Below are positions 33,151-42,192 of a stretch of DNA of 64,000 bases, one piece after another. Location of the stretch: NCBI GenBank assembly GCA_028284195.1, contig JANQSE010000010.1, positions 1 to 64,000 on the forward strand, given 5' to 3'. The notes below the pieces were generated by a model that was not told the origin of the DNA, did not search any database, and worked only from the letters and a program-made list of their open reading frames with translations. The stretch is from Balneola sp. (GTDB lineage: Bacteria > Bacteroidota > Rhodothermia > Balneolales > Balneolaceae). How positions within the stretch are numbered: the first letter of the stretch is position 1; each line of letters starts with the position of its first letter. The position numbers and the translations under genes were made by a program.

Positions 33151-33690
33151 ATGCTATTAAAAAAACGCCAAAGAGAAAGTGCTGAGATCAATGGTTCGTC
33201 AATGGCAGATATTGCCTTCCTCCTGCTCATCTTTTTCTTGGTTACTACCACAATCAATGTAGATACAGGTATAGGGATGGTATTACCTCCGCCGTTAGAT
33301 CCCGAAGTGGAGCCGCCTCCTGTACACCAGCGTAACTTGATGAACATTCTGGTTAACGAGCAAGGTATAATTGTGATGGATGATGTACGCACGAATATTA
33401 ATGATGTGCAAACTAAACTGATTGATTTCATCAAAAACCCTGAAGGCAGTGAAGAATTGGCAGAAGATCCTTTGAAGGCAATTGTTTCCATTAAAACAGT
33501 AAGGCAAACTCCTTACAGGATCTACATTGACATGTTGGATGAAGTTATTGGGGCATATGCTTTGTTAAGAAACGAAGCTGCTCTTGCAAATTATGGGAGA
33601 GAATATGGGTCTCTTAATAAAGAACAAAGAGATGCGGTAAATAAGATTTACCCTAAGAAAATTTCAATCGCAGAACCAGATCCGGAATAA
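33151..33690 (+). CDS. exbD: ExbD/TolR-family biopolymer transport protein (first copy)
   Basis: 179 residues: a basic cytoplasmic N-terminus (LLKKRQRESAEINGSS), a single transmembrane helix with the channel Asp (MADIAFLLLIFFLVTTTINVD), then a periplasmic domain. A Pro-rich stretch VLPPPLDPEVEPPPVHQRN follows the helix, and the C-terminus is longer than in typical ExbD. Gap to the second exbD is 2 bp. Confidence 0.9.
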   Translation: MLLKKRQRESAEINGSSMADIAFLLLIFFLVTTTINVDTGIGMVLPPPLDPEVEPPPVHQRNLMNILVNEQGIIVMDDVRTNINDVQTKLIDFIKNPEGSEELAEDPLKAIVSIKTVRQTPYRIYIDMLDEVIGAYALLRNEAALANYGREYGSLNKEQRDAVNKIYPKKISIAEPDPE

Positions 33691-33692
33691 GC

Positions 33693-34139
33693 ATGGCTAA
33701 TTTTAAGAAAAAACAAGCTGGAACAAAGCAGGAAGTACCAACTTCTGCAATGCCTGATGTGGTTTTTATGCTTCTCTTTTTCTTTATGGTAACAACCGTA
33801 TTGAGAGAAGTTACCCTTAAGGTAAAAGTTGATCTTACAAAAGCATCCAACATTGAGAAAATCGAAGAAAAACGGTTAGTGTCTTATATATATATAGGTC
33901 CGGAACGGCTGCCAGGAAATAAGTTTGGTAACGACAAAGTTCAAATTGATGATTCCATTCAAGAAGATATTGGTGCCATCCGAACTATTATGTATGACAA
34001 GCTATTGGAAGAGCAGCGGTTAATTGTTTCTCTGCGTGTAGATGAAAACTCTGAATTCGGTGTATTAACTGATGTTCAGGAAGAACTGAAACAGGCAGGA
34101 ACCCTCAGGGTTAACTATTCTACCAAAAACGAGAATTAA
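33693..34139 (+). CDS. exbD: ExbD/TolR-family biopolymer transport protein (second copy)
   Basis: 148 residues: FKKKQAGTKQEVPTSAMPDVVFMLLFFFMVTTVLREV gives the ExbD N-tail and single helix with the conserved Asp (MPDVVFML). The periplasmic domain ends TLRVNYSTKNEN. Tandem divergent ExbD paralogues behind one ExbB suggest a heteromeric motor. A strong terminator follows. Confidence 0.9.
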   Translation: MANFKKKQAGTKQEVPTSAMPDVVFMLLFFFMVTTVLREVTLKVKVDLTKASNIEKIEEKRLVSYIYIGPERLPGNKFGNDKVQIDDSIQEDIGAIRTIMYDKLLEEQRLIVSLRVDENSEFGVLTDVQEELKQAGTLRVNYSTKNEN

Positions 34140-34161
34140 GTTATTCGTTTAAGAACATTAA

Positions 34162-34193
34162 GGCATCCATGCACGGCATGGTTGCCTTTTTTT
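34162..34193 (+). terminator. Intrinsic terminator of the exb operon
   Basis: Stem GGCATCCATGC (34162-34172), loop ACG, complementary arm GCATGGTTGCC (34176-34186) with one T:T mismatch, followed by a run of seven T. Confidence 0.9.
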
Positions 34194-34212
34194 ATTTATA
34201 GATTAAAAAAAT

Positions 34213-35241
34213 ATGAGCAACGAATTTAAATCTATTCAAAGCGTGGGAAGGGCAGGTTTGCTTAAACAGATCTCTGAATATGAATCTCACACAAATCAAT
34301 CTACGATAAAGGGAATAGGAGATGATGCTGCGGTGATTAAAACAGATGGTAAAAAGCACGTACTTTTGTCATCTGATACCTTTGTAGAGGGAGTGCATTT
34401 TGACATTACATATACTCCTCTTCATCATTTGGGGTATAAGATTGTGAGTGCTGTTGTAAGCGATATTTATGCTATGAATGGAATGCCAGCTTCTATTCTG
34501 ATAAACCTGGCAGTACCAAATCGTCAATCTGTTCAAATGATTGATGATTTGTATAAGGGTATTTATTCTGCGGGGTTTGATTACGAAGTTGAAGTGGTAG
34601 GAGGTGATATCACAGCCAATCATTCAAATATGGTAGTAAGTGCAGCAGTGTATGGTGAGGTGAACAGTAAAGATGTTACGTACCGATCGGGCGCAAAACA
34701 AGGTGATGCAATATGTGTTACCGGTGATTTAGGTGCTGCGTTGGCAGGTCTCAGGATACTTATGAGAGAGAAAAAGTTCTGGGAAGAACATGGCAATGAA
34801 AACGCCCAGCCGGATCTTTCGGAGTATGAATTTGTTGTGAAAAGGCAGCTGGTACCCACAGCGCGTAAAAATTTAATTCAGGCATTAAAGAAAAACGAAC
34901 TTGTTCCTTCTTCAATGATTGATGTTACACAGGGGCTTATTCATGAAGTAAGCCAACTGGCTGGTTCATCAGGATTGGGGGCTTACTTATACCAGGCGGC
35001 TATACCAGTTGCTGTAGAAACAAGGCATGTAGCGGATGAAATGGAAGAAGACGTGGACAGGTATGCGTTATTCGGGGGTGAAGATTTAGAAATGGTGTTT
35101 ACACTTTCCGAAACTGATGTGGAAAAATTTGTAGAACAGTTTAAAGACTTTTCTGTAGTTGGTAGAATGGTGCCTGAAAAAGACGGGATGAAAATGCAGA
35201 CTGCTGAGGGTGATGTAATTTCTTTTGATGATTTGTCATAA
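34213..35241 (+). CDS. thiL: Thiamine-monophosphate kinase
   Basis: Phosphorylates TMP to thiamine diphosphate, the last step of vitamin B1 synthesis. 342 residues of the AIR synthase-like ATP-binding fold. Seen: IKGIGDDAAVIKTDGKK (metal/ATP Asp pair), LLSSDTFVEGVHFD, VVGGDITANHSNMVVSAAVYG, ICVTGDLGAALAGLRIL and a C-terminal YALFGGEDLEMVF. No other thi genes lie nearby. It follows the exb terminator and precedes ftsH by 107 bp. Confidence 0.94.
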   Translation: MSNEFKSIQSVGRAGLLKQISEYESHTNQSTIKGIGDDAAVIKTDGKKHVLLSSDTFVEGVHFDITYTPLHHLGYKIVSAVVSDIYAMNGMPASILINLAVPNRQSVQMIDDLYKGIYSAGFDYEVEVVGGDITANHSNMVVSAAVYGEVNSKDVTYRSGAKQGDAICVTGDLGAALAGLRILMREKKFWEEHGNENAQPDLSEYEFVVKRQLVPTARKNLIQALKKNELVPSSMIDVTQGLIHEVSQLAGSSGLGAYLYQAAIPVAVETRHVADEMEEDVDRYALFGGEDLEMVFTLSETDVEKFVEQFKDFSVVGRMVPEKDGMKMQTAEGDVISFDDLS

Positions 35242-35348
35242 AGAAATATGTGGCACGTTTTTTGACTTTTGCATGTTTAGTAAAGGCTTCCCGTAAAGAA
35301 GATTTTTATATGTATATTCAAAACCTATTATCAGTTTATAGCAAATAA

Positions 35349-37415
35349 ATGGCCGATAAAAAATCAGCTCCAAAAAAGAGAATAAAGATCCCTGAAAGAA
35401 AACCGGATTCAAAAAACGGGAATAAATCACCAAAATTCCCAACCTGGGGATTCTTGGTGATTTTTCTGGTACTGCTTATAGCACAATTTCTATATACAGG
35501 TGTACAAGTATCAAATAATATAAAGTACAGTGTTTTTCTGGACCATGTTGAGAATGGCTATGTAGATGAAATCATTATAAAAAACGGCTCATTTATAGAA
35601 GGCAAATATACCAGCAAGGCAGTTTCGGATGGGATTGTTAATCCTCCTTCACAGAGTGACGATAGAAGTTTTAGTTTAAGTGGAAATAACGACTCTCATT
35701 TATTATTCAGAACCACCATGCTAAGGGGAGACGATATTCGGCCTGTTTTGGATGCCAACGATGTGGAATATGAAATCACTATCGAAGAAGACTGGTTTAG
35801 CGGTGTTTTTGTATGGCTGATTATGATTGGCTTGGCAATAGGTTTTTGGGTGTTGATCTTAAGGAGAATGAATCCGGGACAGCAAGTGCTTAACATTGGT
35901 AAGAACAAAGCATCACTTTACGATCAGCAGACAGATACCAAAACTACGTTTAAGGATGTGGCTGGTTTAGATGAAGCTAAAGAAGAAGTAAAAGAAATTG
36001 TAGATTTTCTGAAAAGTCCGGCTAAATACACAAAGCTAGGAGGCAAAATTCCTAAAGGAGCGCTCTTGGTTGGTTCTCCCGGAACGGGTAAAACACTGCT
36101 GGCAAAAGCCGTAGCTGGCGAAGCTGAAGTTCCATTTTTCTCATTATCCGGATCGGATTTTGTAGAGATGTTTGTAGGTGTGGGTGCTGCACGTGTTCGG
36201 GATCTTTTTAAACAGGCAAAAGAAAAAGCACCCTGTATTGTATTTATTGATGAGATAGATGCAATCGGGAGGTCTCGTGGGAAAGGCCAAATGCCAGGCT
36301 CTAATGATGAGCGCGAAAATACACTAAATTCATTACTTGTGGAAATGGATGGATTTGCAACCGATTCGGGTGTTATAATTTTGGCAGCAACAAACCGGCC
36401 GGATGTATTGGATAATGCACTTCTTCGTCCGGGACGTTTTGACCGGCAAATAAGTATCGACAAGCCTGACAAGAACGGAAGGGAAGCTATTTTCAAGGTT
36501 CATTTAAAACCATTAAAGCTGAAAAAAGATGTAGATCCTAAAAAACTGTCGGCGCAAACGCCAGGTTTCGCAGGTGCTGAAATTGCTAATGTTTGTAATG
36601 AAGCAGCCTTGATTGCAGCAAGAAGAAACAAAAAAGCAGTTGATCTGGATGATTTTCAGGATGCTATCGATCGTGTAATTGGTGGTTTGGAGAAAAAGAA
36701 CAAAATCATTTCTCCGGAAGAAAAAGAGATAGTAGCATATCATGAAGCGGGCCATGCCATTGCAGGTTGGTTTTTGGAACATGCTAATCCGTTAGTAAAA
36801 GTTTCTATTGTGCCGCGGGGATTGGCTGCACTTGGGTATGCACAATACTTACCTAAGGAACAATTTCTGCATCAAACCGAGCAGCTGATGGATGAAATGT
36901 GCATGACTTTGGGCGGCCGAGCTGCAGAGGAGATCATATTCGGAAAAATTTCGACCGGAGCATTAAGTGATTTGGAGAGAATCACCAAGATGGCATATAG
37001 TATCGTAACGATCTACGGTATGAATGACAAAATTGGCAACATATCATTCTACGATTCAAAACAAGGGGATTATAACTTCCAAAAGCCATACTCTGAAGCA
37101 ACAGCTAAAATTATCGATGAAGAAGTAAAAAAGATCATTGATGAAGCATACACGCGTACAAAAAAGCTTTTAAAAGAGAAGAAAAAAGAACTTGAGATAC
37201 TGGCAAAAGAACTGCTCGAAAAAGAAATACTGTACCAATACGATCTTGAGCGATTAATTGGAAAACGGCCTTTCGAAAATCAAACCGAGTATGAAGCTTA
37301 TACAAATGGTAAACAAGGATCAGACGAAGAAATAAAAGAGAAGGAAAAACCGGAAGAGCCTAAAAAAGGATCAGATTCTAAAGTCGAAAAAGAACAACCA
37401 GAGGGCAAAAAATAG
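35349..37415 (+). CDS. ftsH: ATP-dependent zinc metalloprotease FtsH
   Basis: Membrane-anchored AAA+ protease for damaged or unassembled membrane proteins. 688 residues: basic N-tail, TM1 (about 33-50), periplasmic domain (about 55-148), TM2 (152-171), AAA module with Walker A GSPGTGKT (242-249), Walker [12 protein letters not shown] (about 297-307), SRH region [21 protein letters not shown], and the M41 protease site HEAGH (465-469). A third zinc ligand Asp is expected in the downstream [10 protein letters not shown]. The C-terminal tail is lysine/glutamate-rich and low complexity (from about 655). Confidence 0.97.
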   Translation: MADKKSAPKKRIKIPERKPDSKNGNKSPKFPTWGFLVIFLVLLIAQFLYTGVQVSNNIKYSVFLDHVENGYVDEIIIKNGSFIEGKYTSKAVSDGIVNPPSQSDDRSFSLSGNNDSHLLFRTTMLRGDDIRPVLDANDVEYEITIEEDWFSGVFVWLIMIGLAIGFWVLILRRMNPGQQVLNIGKNKASLYDQQTDTKTTFKDVAGLDEAKEEVKEIVDFLKSPAKYTKLGGKIPKGALLVGSPGTGKTLLAKAVAGEAEVPFFSLSGSDFVEMFVGVGAARVRDLFKQAKEKAPCIVFIDEIDAIGRSRGKGQMPGSNDERENTLNSLLVEMDGFATDSGVIILAATNRPDVLDNALLRPGRFDRQISIDKPDKNGREAIFKVHLKPLKLKKDVDPKKLSAQTPGFAGAEIANVCNEAALIAARRNKKAVDLDDFQDAIDRVIGGLEKKNKIISPEEKEIVAYHEAGHAIAGWFLEHANPLVKVSIVPRGLAALGYAQYLPKEQFLHQTEQLMDEMCMTLGGRAAEEIIFGKISTGALSDLERITKMAYSIVTIYGMNDKIGNISFYDSKQGDYNFQKPYSEATAKIIDEEVKKIIDEAYTRTKKLLKEKKKELEILAKELLEKEILYQYDLERLIGKRPFENQTEYEAYTNGKQGSDEEIKEKEKPEEPKKGSDSKVEKEQPEGKK

Positions 37416-37510
37416 TCTTATTTACGGCCTAGAGTTGTTGATAACATTTCCGTAATAAACAGATAATCAAAGCATAAACTCTTCGTAACAGTACCGCAAA
37501 ACTTGGTGGA

Positions 37511-37545
37511 TATTTTTGGTCATAAATGAAATGTGACCAAAAAAT
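37511..37545 (+). promoter_or_regulatory. Promoter-overlapping palindrome upstream of the TonB receptor
   Basis: TATTTTTG (37511-37518), a perfect TAnnTTTG box, is built into an inverted repeat with arms TTTTTGGTCA (37513-37522) and TGACCAAAAA (37534-37543), spacer 11 nt. The right arm ends about 12 bp before the GTG start. It could be a repressor operator across the -7 box and start site, or a leader hairpin hiding the start region. Confidence 0.45.
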
Positions 37546-37557
37546 ATCAGCACACAA

Positions 37558-40254
37558 GTGAAAAAAGATCTAAACCTACTAGCAATACTGTTACTCTTCT
37601 TTCCTTTAACAGTAGTTGCGCAAAACACAGGACAAATAGCCGGAACTGTTATTGATGCAGAGACCGGAGAAACAATAATTGGAGCCAGTGTCGGAATAAT
37701 AGGTAGCACTAAAGGGGATGCTACCGACCTGGATGGGAAATACTCTATACGTAATCTTGAACCGGGAGTTTATTCATTAACGGTTTCATACATTTCTTAT
37801 ACTTCTCAAACTATTATTGAAATTGAGGTAACTGCAGGCATTACTACAGTTATTGACGTAGCACTGCAAACCGAGATAGCAAACCTTGATGAAATAGTTG
37901 TTACTGCCGAAGCCATTAAGAGTGGAGAAGCCGGGCTTTTATCTATTCAAAGAAAGGCTGTTCCGGTACAAGATGGAATTTCTTCGGAAGAGATATCAAA
38001 AAGCACGGACGGGAATGTTGGCTCAGCTATGAAAAGAGTATCCGGAGTATCTGTTGTAGGCGGTAAGGATGTTTATGTTCGCGGGTTAGGAAACAGATAC
38101 AGCAATGTTCAATTGAACGGTTCTCCAATTCCGTCAACAAATCCGAATAAAAAAGAAGCACCGGTAGATATCTTGTCAAGTGGTATTGTTGACAATATCA
38201 TCGTTCAAAAAACGTACACTCCCGATCAGTCGGGCGAGTTTTCAGGTGGGTCTGTTCAAATTGTAACAAAAGAATTCCCGAACGATCCAAATTTTAGTTT
38301 TTCTTATTCCACGGCTTACAATACACAAGCTACTTTTCAAAACTATCTTGGATATAATGGAGGAGGTTCTGACTTTTTAGGTTACGACGATGGTTTTAGA
38401 TCCCTTCCCAAAGAAGTAAAAGATGGCGAGATCACATCTGATGCTGAAGGAGCTGACATAGTTAGAAGTTTAAATAATTCTTGGTCTGCAAAAAATATAA
38501 ACTCTCTTCCTAGCCAAAAGATAAGCATCAGTTATTCTGATCAATTTAATCAAGACAAAATGCCCATTGGGGTTGTGTCTAACCTGAGCTATAAGTACGA
38601 GACAAACTCTACTTCTAATGAGACATTCAGATATATCAATAATTACAATGAAAATACAGGAGAGGTATTACTTGGTTCCGATTACATAAAAAATACGGGA
38701 GTAGAATCCACAAGCTTAAGTGCAATGTTAAATATTTTTGCAAAGCCAAGCGATGTAACCAAAATAGGCCTTAAGAGCCTTTATTCGAATTCATCGGATA
38801 ATACTTTCTCATCAATAGAGGGTAGTTATTACAATTTTGATAATGACAACAGGCAGACAGTTGCAGAATTTGACAGAAGAGCCATCTATTCATCTTCGCT
38901 AAGTTTTGAAACGTACTTTAAGAATTTTATGGAATCCAGCCTTGAGGGGGTTCTTTCATATTCTAAAGCTGTTAGAGATTTACCCGATAGAAGAACCACG
39001 CAATATGCGCGAACGGATGCAGGAAGCCTTGAAGTTATTTTTCCATTTAGAGGAAATACGCACTTTTTCTCATTGCAAAATGATAACAACTACTCTGCAA
39101 AAATAGATTACAGCTTAAAACCTGTTGATGGATTGACTGTTAAGATTGGAGGTTTTGGGCTTTACAAAGATCGTGAATTTGAGTCCTTCAAATTAGTGTA
39201 TCAAGACCTGGGTAATAACTTTCCTCAATCAGACAAATCGCTTACTCCGGAAGAAATTTTTACCCCGGAAAATATAAGTAACGGTAATCTTGATATAATA
39301 GAGAGCTCAAGTTCCCGAGATTCCTACATTGGGGAGCAGGAATTATTTGCAGGATATGTTTCATTTAATTGGTCATCCAAAGAAAAATGGAATTTTGTTA
39401 CAGGTTTGCGTGCAGAAAATTCTGCTCAATTTATTGACGACGATGCACTTATTGATGAGTTAGATATTCTTCCGGCATTTAATGTCACTTATCGCCCAAC
39501 CGAAAGAACAAATGTTCGTGGGGCATTTTCTGTTACACTTGCCCGGCCGGAATTCAGAGAGTTATCAAACTTCAATTTTCAGGATTTTGTAGGTGGCAGA
39601 ACGGTATATGGAAATCCAAATCTTGAGCGTACCAAAATCTATAACTATGATTTAAGAGTGGAAGCATATCCAAATTCAGGTGAACTGCTGGCTTTTAGTG
39701 TATTCTACAAAGAATTTGAAAATCCGATTGAGATCTTCTATCGAATAACTCAGAATAACGAAGTTCGGTACGACAATATAGATTCAGCGACACTTTTGGG
39801 AGCAGAAGTAGAAGTCCGAAAAGATGTAACAGAACAACTTCGGCTAAGTGGAAACTTCTCATATATAATATCTGATGTAAGTTATGCTGATGGAGCCTCA
39901 GTAGGGCGTCAGGCAAACTCAGAACGGGCGATGTTCGGGCAGTCTCCATATACTCTTAACGTAAATGCTTTTTACCTGATGCCCAAGATCGATTCGGAAC
40001 TGACTTTGTCATTCAACACATTCGGAAAAAGAATTTCTGCAGTGGGTAATAACGAACAACCCGATGACGAGTTTGAGCAGCCGTTCAACAAATTAGACTT
40101 AAGCGTTACAAAAAGATTAGGAAATGCTGCATTCAACGCCAGTATCGAGAACATACTAAGTGATGATGTAGTGTATAAACAAGGTGACATCATAACCAAT
40201 AGATACGCTGTTGGCACCACTTTTACTGTAGGATTTAGCTATTCATTCAACTAA
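37558..40254 (+). CDS. TonB-dependent receptor with carboxypeptidase-regulatory-like domain
   Basis: 898-residue outer-membrane active transporter energised by TonB/ExbBD. The GTG start gives a signal peptide ending TVVAQ. Residues about 25-112 form the carboxypeptidase-regulatory-like fold (GQIAGTVIDAETGETIIGASV). The plug domain follows (about 125-245; LDEIVVTAEAIKSG as TonB-box-like region, VYVRGLGNRYSNVQLNGSPIPS), then a 22-strand-type barrel ending VGTTFTVGFSYSFN. The next gene, 28 bp later, encodes a beta-helix lipoprotein and is probably its substrate-binding or processing partner. No SusD is present, so a glycan SusCD role is unlikely. The substrate is unknown. Confidence 0.92.
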   Translation: MKKDLNLLAILLLFFPLTVVAQNTGQIAGTVIDAETGETIIGASVGIIGSTKGDATDLDGKYSIRNLEPGVYSLTVSYISYTSQTIIEIEVTAGITTVIDVALQTEIANLDEIVVTAEAIKSGEAGLLSIQRKAVPVQDGISSEEISKSTDGNVGSAMKRVSGVSVVGGKDVYVRGLGNRYSNVQLNGSPIPSTNPNKKEAPVDILSSGIVDNIIVQKTYTPDQSGEFSGGSVQIVTKEFPNDPNFSFSYSTAYNTQATFQNYLGYNGGGSDFLGYDDGFRSLPKEVKDGEITSDAEGADIVRSLNNSWSAKNINSLPSQKISISYSDQFNQDKMPIGVVSNLSYKYETNSTSNETFRYINNYNENTGEVLLGSDYIKNTGVESTSLSAMLNIFAKPSDVTKIGLKSLYSNSSDNTFSSIEGSYYNFDNDNRQTVAEFDRRAIYSSSLSFETYFKNFMESSLEGVLSYSKAVRDLPDRRTTQYARTDAGSLEVIFPFRGNTHFFSLQNDNNYSAKIDYSLKPVDGLTVKIGGFGLYKDREFESFKLVYQDLGNNFPQSDKSLTPEEIFTPENISNGNLDIIESSSSRDSYIGEQELFAGYVSFNWSSKEKWNFVTGLRAENSAQFIDDDALIDELDILPAFNVTYRPTERTNVRGAFSVTLARPEFRELSNFNFQDFVGGRTVYGNPNLERTKIYNYDLRVEAYPNSGELLAFSVFYKEFENPIEIFYRITQNNEVRYDNIDSATLLGAEVEVRKDVTEQLRLSGNFSYIISDVSYADGASVGRQANSERAMFGQSPYTLNVNAFYLMPKIDSELTLSFNTFGKRISAVGNNEQPDDEFEQPFNKLDLSVTKRLGNAAFNASIENILSDDVVYKQGDIITNRYAVGTTFTVGFSYSFN

Positions 40255-40282
40255 TAATTAAACATCAAAACACAAAAAAATC

Positions 40283-41578
40283 ATGAAAAATAACGTCAGG
40301 CTTTTGGCTCTTTTCGCTTTAGCATGTTCAGTATCACTTACATCCTGTAAGGATGATAAAGGAGGGGGGACGGGAGAACTTCCTGATATATATGCCTCTC
40401 TTCCCGGAACAGTAATAACTGAAGATGAAGTATGGGACTCTGATAGAACATTAACAGGTCAATACTACGTACTTCCTGGTGTAACGCTAACCATTGAAGC
40501 AGGTGTAACTGTAAGCTTTACTTACCACAACAATGATATTGATGATGTAGGAGCTATTATTACTCTTCCCGCAGATGGAACCAATTTTGATACCCCAAGG
40601 GCAAGCGGAAAACTTATAGCTGAAGGTACGGCAAACAACCCGATTGTATTTACTTCTGCAAGAACAACCAGGCAAGCTGGCGATTGGGGAGGCATTGTAT
40701 TGGCCGGAGAAGGTATTAACAATATTGAAGGAGGAAAAGGCGAAGTAGAAGGCCTTCCTGATGCTATTCAATATGGGGGTAACAATAATGCCGACAATAG
40801 CGGGTCTCTTCGTTATGTAAGAATTGAATACGTAGGTTTCTCTTTTGTAGAAGGATCGGAGCTAAATGGCCTTAGCCTTTACTCTGTAGGATCACAAACC
40901 ACACTTGAATACATCCAGGTATATAAGTGTACGGATGATGGTTTCGAGTGGTTTGGGGGATCAGTAAATGCAAAATATCTTATCTCGTCGTTTAACGATG
41001 ATGATTCGTTCGATATGGACGAAGGCTGGAATGGAAAGGGCCAGTACTGGTTAGCCGTTCAAACAGCCGGAGCTGATAATGGTTTTGAATCTGACGGAAG
41101 AAAGACGTTAGGTTCCGGCAATGCAACCAATCCAACACTCTACAATGTAACATTAGTTGGCCTGAAGCAAGACGGTTCAACCAAAGATGCTGAAGACAAG
41201 AACTACGGAATGCGTTTAAGAGAAGAATTTGCCGGTGAATTGGAAAACTTTGTAATCACAGATTTTGATGGTTTTGCATTCAAGGTTGAAGATGATACCA
41301 GAACCGGGTTTGGCACTACATTAACTATTGATAATACCATCTTGTTCAACAACGATGGATTCAACAATGCTGCAGATTCTACTGATTTCGGTGCTGTTAC
41401 TACAGCTCAGGATCCTGGTTTTACAAATGCAGCTATGTTCGACTTTTCAGTGGCACAGCCTGTAACAGGTAAAACTCCTCCAAGCGATGGTTTTTTTAAT
41501 ATGGCCGCAACCCATGTTGGGGCTTTTGGTTCTGTTAATTGGGCAACCGGTGCTTGGGTACGCTGGAATGATAATTAA
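40283..41578 (+). CDS. Beta-helix-like surface lipoprotein paired with TonB receptor
   Basis: 431 residues with lipoprotein signal (SVSLTSC, lipidated Cys22). After a short linker (KDDKGGGTGELPD) comes a right-handed beta-helix-like domain with repeated turns (YYVLPGVTLTIEAGVTV, WGGIVLAGEGINNIEGG, LRYVRIEYVGFSFVEGS, LEYIQVYKCTDDGFEWFGGS). The acidic Asp/Gly-rich loops (FNDDDSFDMDEGWNGKGQYW, NGFESDGR) could bind metal ions or a charged ligand. 28 bp after the receptor with no terminator between, so co-transcribed. A strong terminator follows. Similar receptor/beta-helix pairs occur widely in Bacteroidota, and the ligand is not known to me. Confidence 0.82.
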   Translation: MKNNVRLLALFALACSVSLTSCKDDKGGGTGELPDIYASLPGTVITEDEVWDSDRTLTGQYYVLPGVTLTIEAGVTVSFTYHNNDIDDVGAIITLPADGTNFDTPRASGKLIAEGTANNPIVFTSARTTRQAGDWGGIVLAGEGINNIEGGKGEVEGLPDAIQYGGNNNADNSGSLRYVRIEYVGFSFVEGSELNGLSLYSVGSQTTLEYIQVYKCTDDGFEWFGGSVNAKYLISSFNDDDSFDMDEGWNGKGQYWLAVQTAGADNGFESDGRKTLGSGNATNPTLYNVTLVGLKQDGSTKDAEDKNYGMRLREEFAGELENFVITDFDGFAFKVEDDTRTGFGTTLTIDNTILFNNDGFNNAADSTDFGAVTTAQDPGFTNAAMFDFSVAQPVTGKTPPSDGFFNMAATHVGAFGSVNWATGAWVRWNDN

Positions 41579-41642
41579 TCAAGTAGATTGACTCATCTAA
41601 TCCAATTACGTCTCACAAGATTTGTGAGGTGTGCTGATCACA

Positions 41643-41677
41643 AGAGAGTTTCAGGGAGCTGAAACTCTCTTTTTTTT
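41643..41677 (+). terminator. Strong intrinsic terminator of the TonB receptor operon
   Basis: Perfect 11-bp stem AGAGAGTTTCA (41643-41653) and TGAAACTCTCT (41660-41670), loop GGGAGC, then a seven-T run. A smaller perfect hairpin, CTCACAA-GAT-TTGTGAG, lies just before it at 41612-41628. Confidence 0.93.
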
Positions 41678-41738
41678 GGGAACCGTTCTGAGAATCAATA
41701 GGTTGTTATAATTCGAATAATAACTCAATGGAAGTACT

Positions 41739-42170
41739 TTGGTTTTTGTAACACGCAAATCTCACTTTAATGCGGCCCATCGTTTAAATAACCCTAACAA
41801 GGATGAGCAGTGGAATAATGACATCTATGGAAAGTGCAATTACCCCAATTGGCATGGCCATAATTATACACTGGAAGTTACGGTTGCAGGAGAGCCCGAT
41901 CCTGAAACAGGCTTTGTAATCGATCTCAGTAGGCTTAAAAAAATTGTCAAAAAAAAGATATTGAATCCATGCGATCACAGGAACCTGAACACAGATGTCC
42001 CTTTTCTTGAAGGGATAATTCCTACATCAGAAAATTTGGTTAAAGCATTTTTTAAGCAGCTTAAAGATGATGTTGAAGCCGCTTCCCCAAAAGGAAGCGT
42101 CCTCTATTCAGTAAAATTATTCGAGACAGAACGGAATATTGCTGAATATTGTCCTTACAAAACGATTTGA
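41739..42170 (+). CDS. 6-pyruvoyl-tetrahydropterin synthase-like enzyme (PTPS/QueD family)
   Basis: 143-residue zinc enzyme acting on dihydroneopterin triphosphate. Zinc ligands H14 (FNAAHRL) and H39/H41 (NWHGHNY), with catalytic Cys33 in GKCNYPN, in the arrangement of PTPS rather than E. coli-type QueD. A Glu near the C-terminus (LFETERN) completes the site. The only start available after the in-frame stop at 41721 is TTG at 41739. folE2, which makes the substrate, starts 22 bp downstream. The product could feed tetrahydrobiopterin (a PCD gene is in the window), queuosine or folate routes; the sequence does not decide. Confidence 0.87.
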   Translation: MVFVTRKSHFNAAHRLNNPNKDEQWNNDIYGKCNYPNWHGHNYTLEVTVAGEPDPETGFVIDLSRLKKIVKKKILNPCDHRNLNTDVPFLEGIIPTSENLVKAFFKQLKDDVEAASPKGSVLYSVKLFETERNIAEYCPYKTI

Positions 42171-42192
42171 AAATTATTTATCAAGAAAGATT

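Noticed and set aside
32105-34139. Tol-Pal operon
   Set aside because: No tolA, tolB or pal genes adjoin. ExbB-type neighbours and a TonB receptor downstream favour Exb.
35924-36496. 190-residue open frame opposite ftsH
   Set aside because: Antisense shadow of the FtsH AAA domain; low-complexity Ser/Pro-rich composition typical of reverse-strand frames.
37558-41578. SusC/SusD glycan uptake pair
   Set aside because: The lipoprotein is beta-helix-like and lacks the alpha-helical TPR features and length of SusD. No glycoside hydrolase is nearby.
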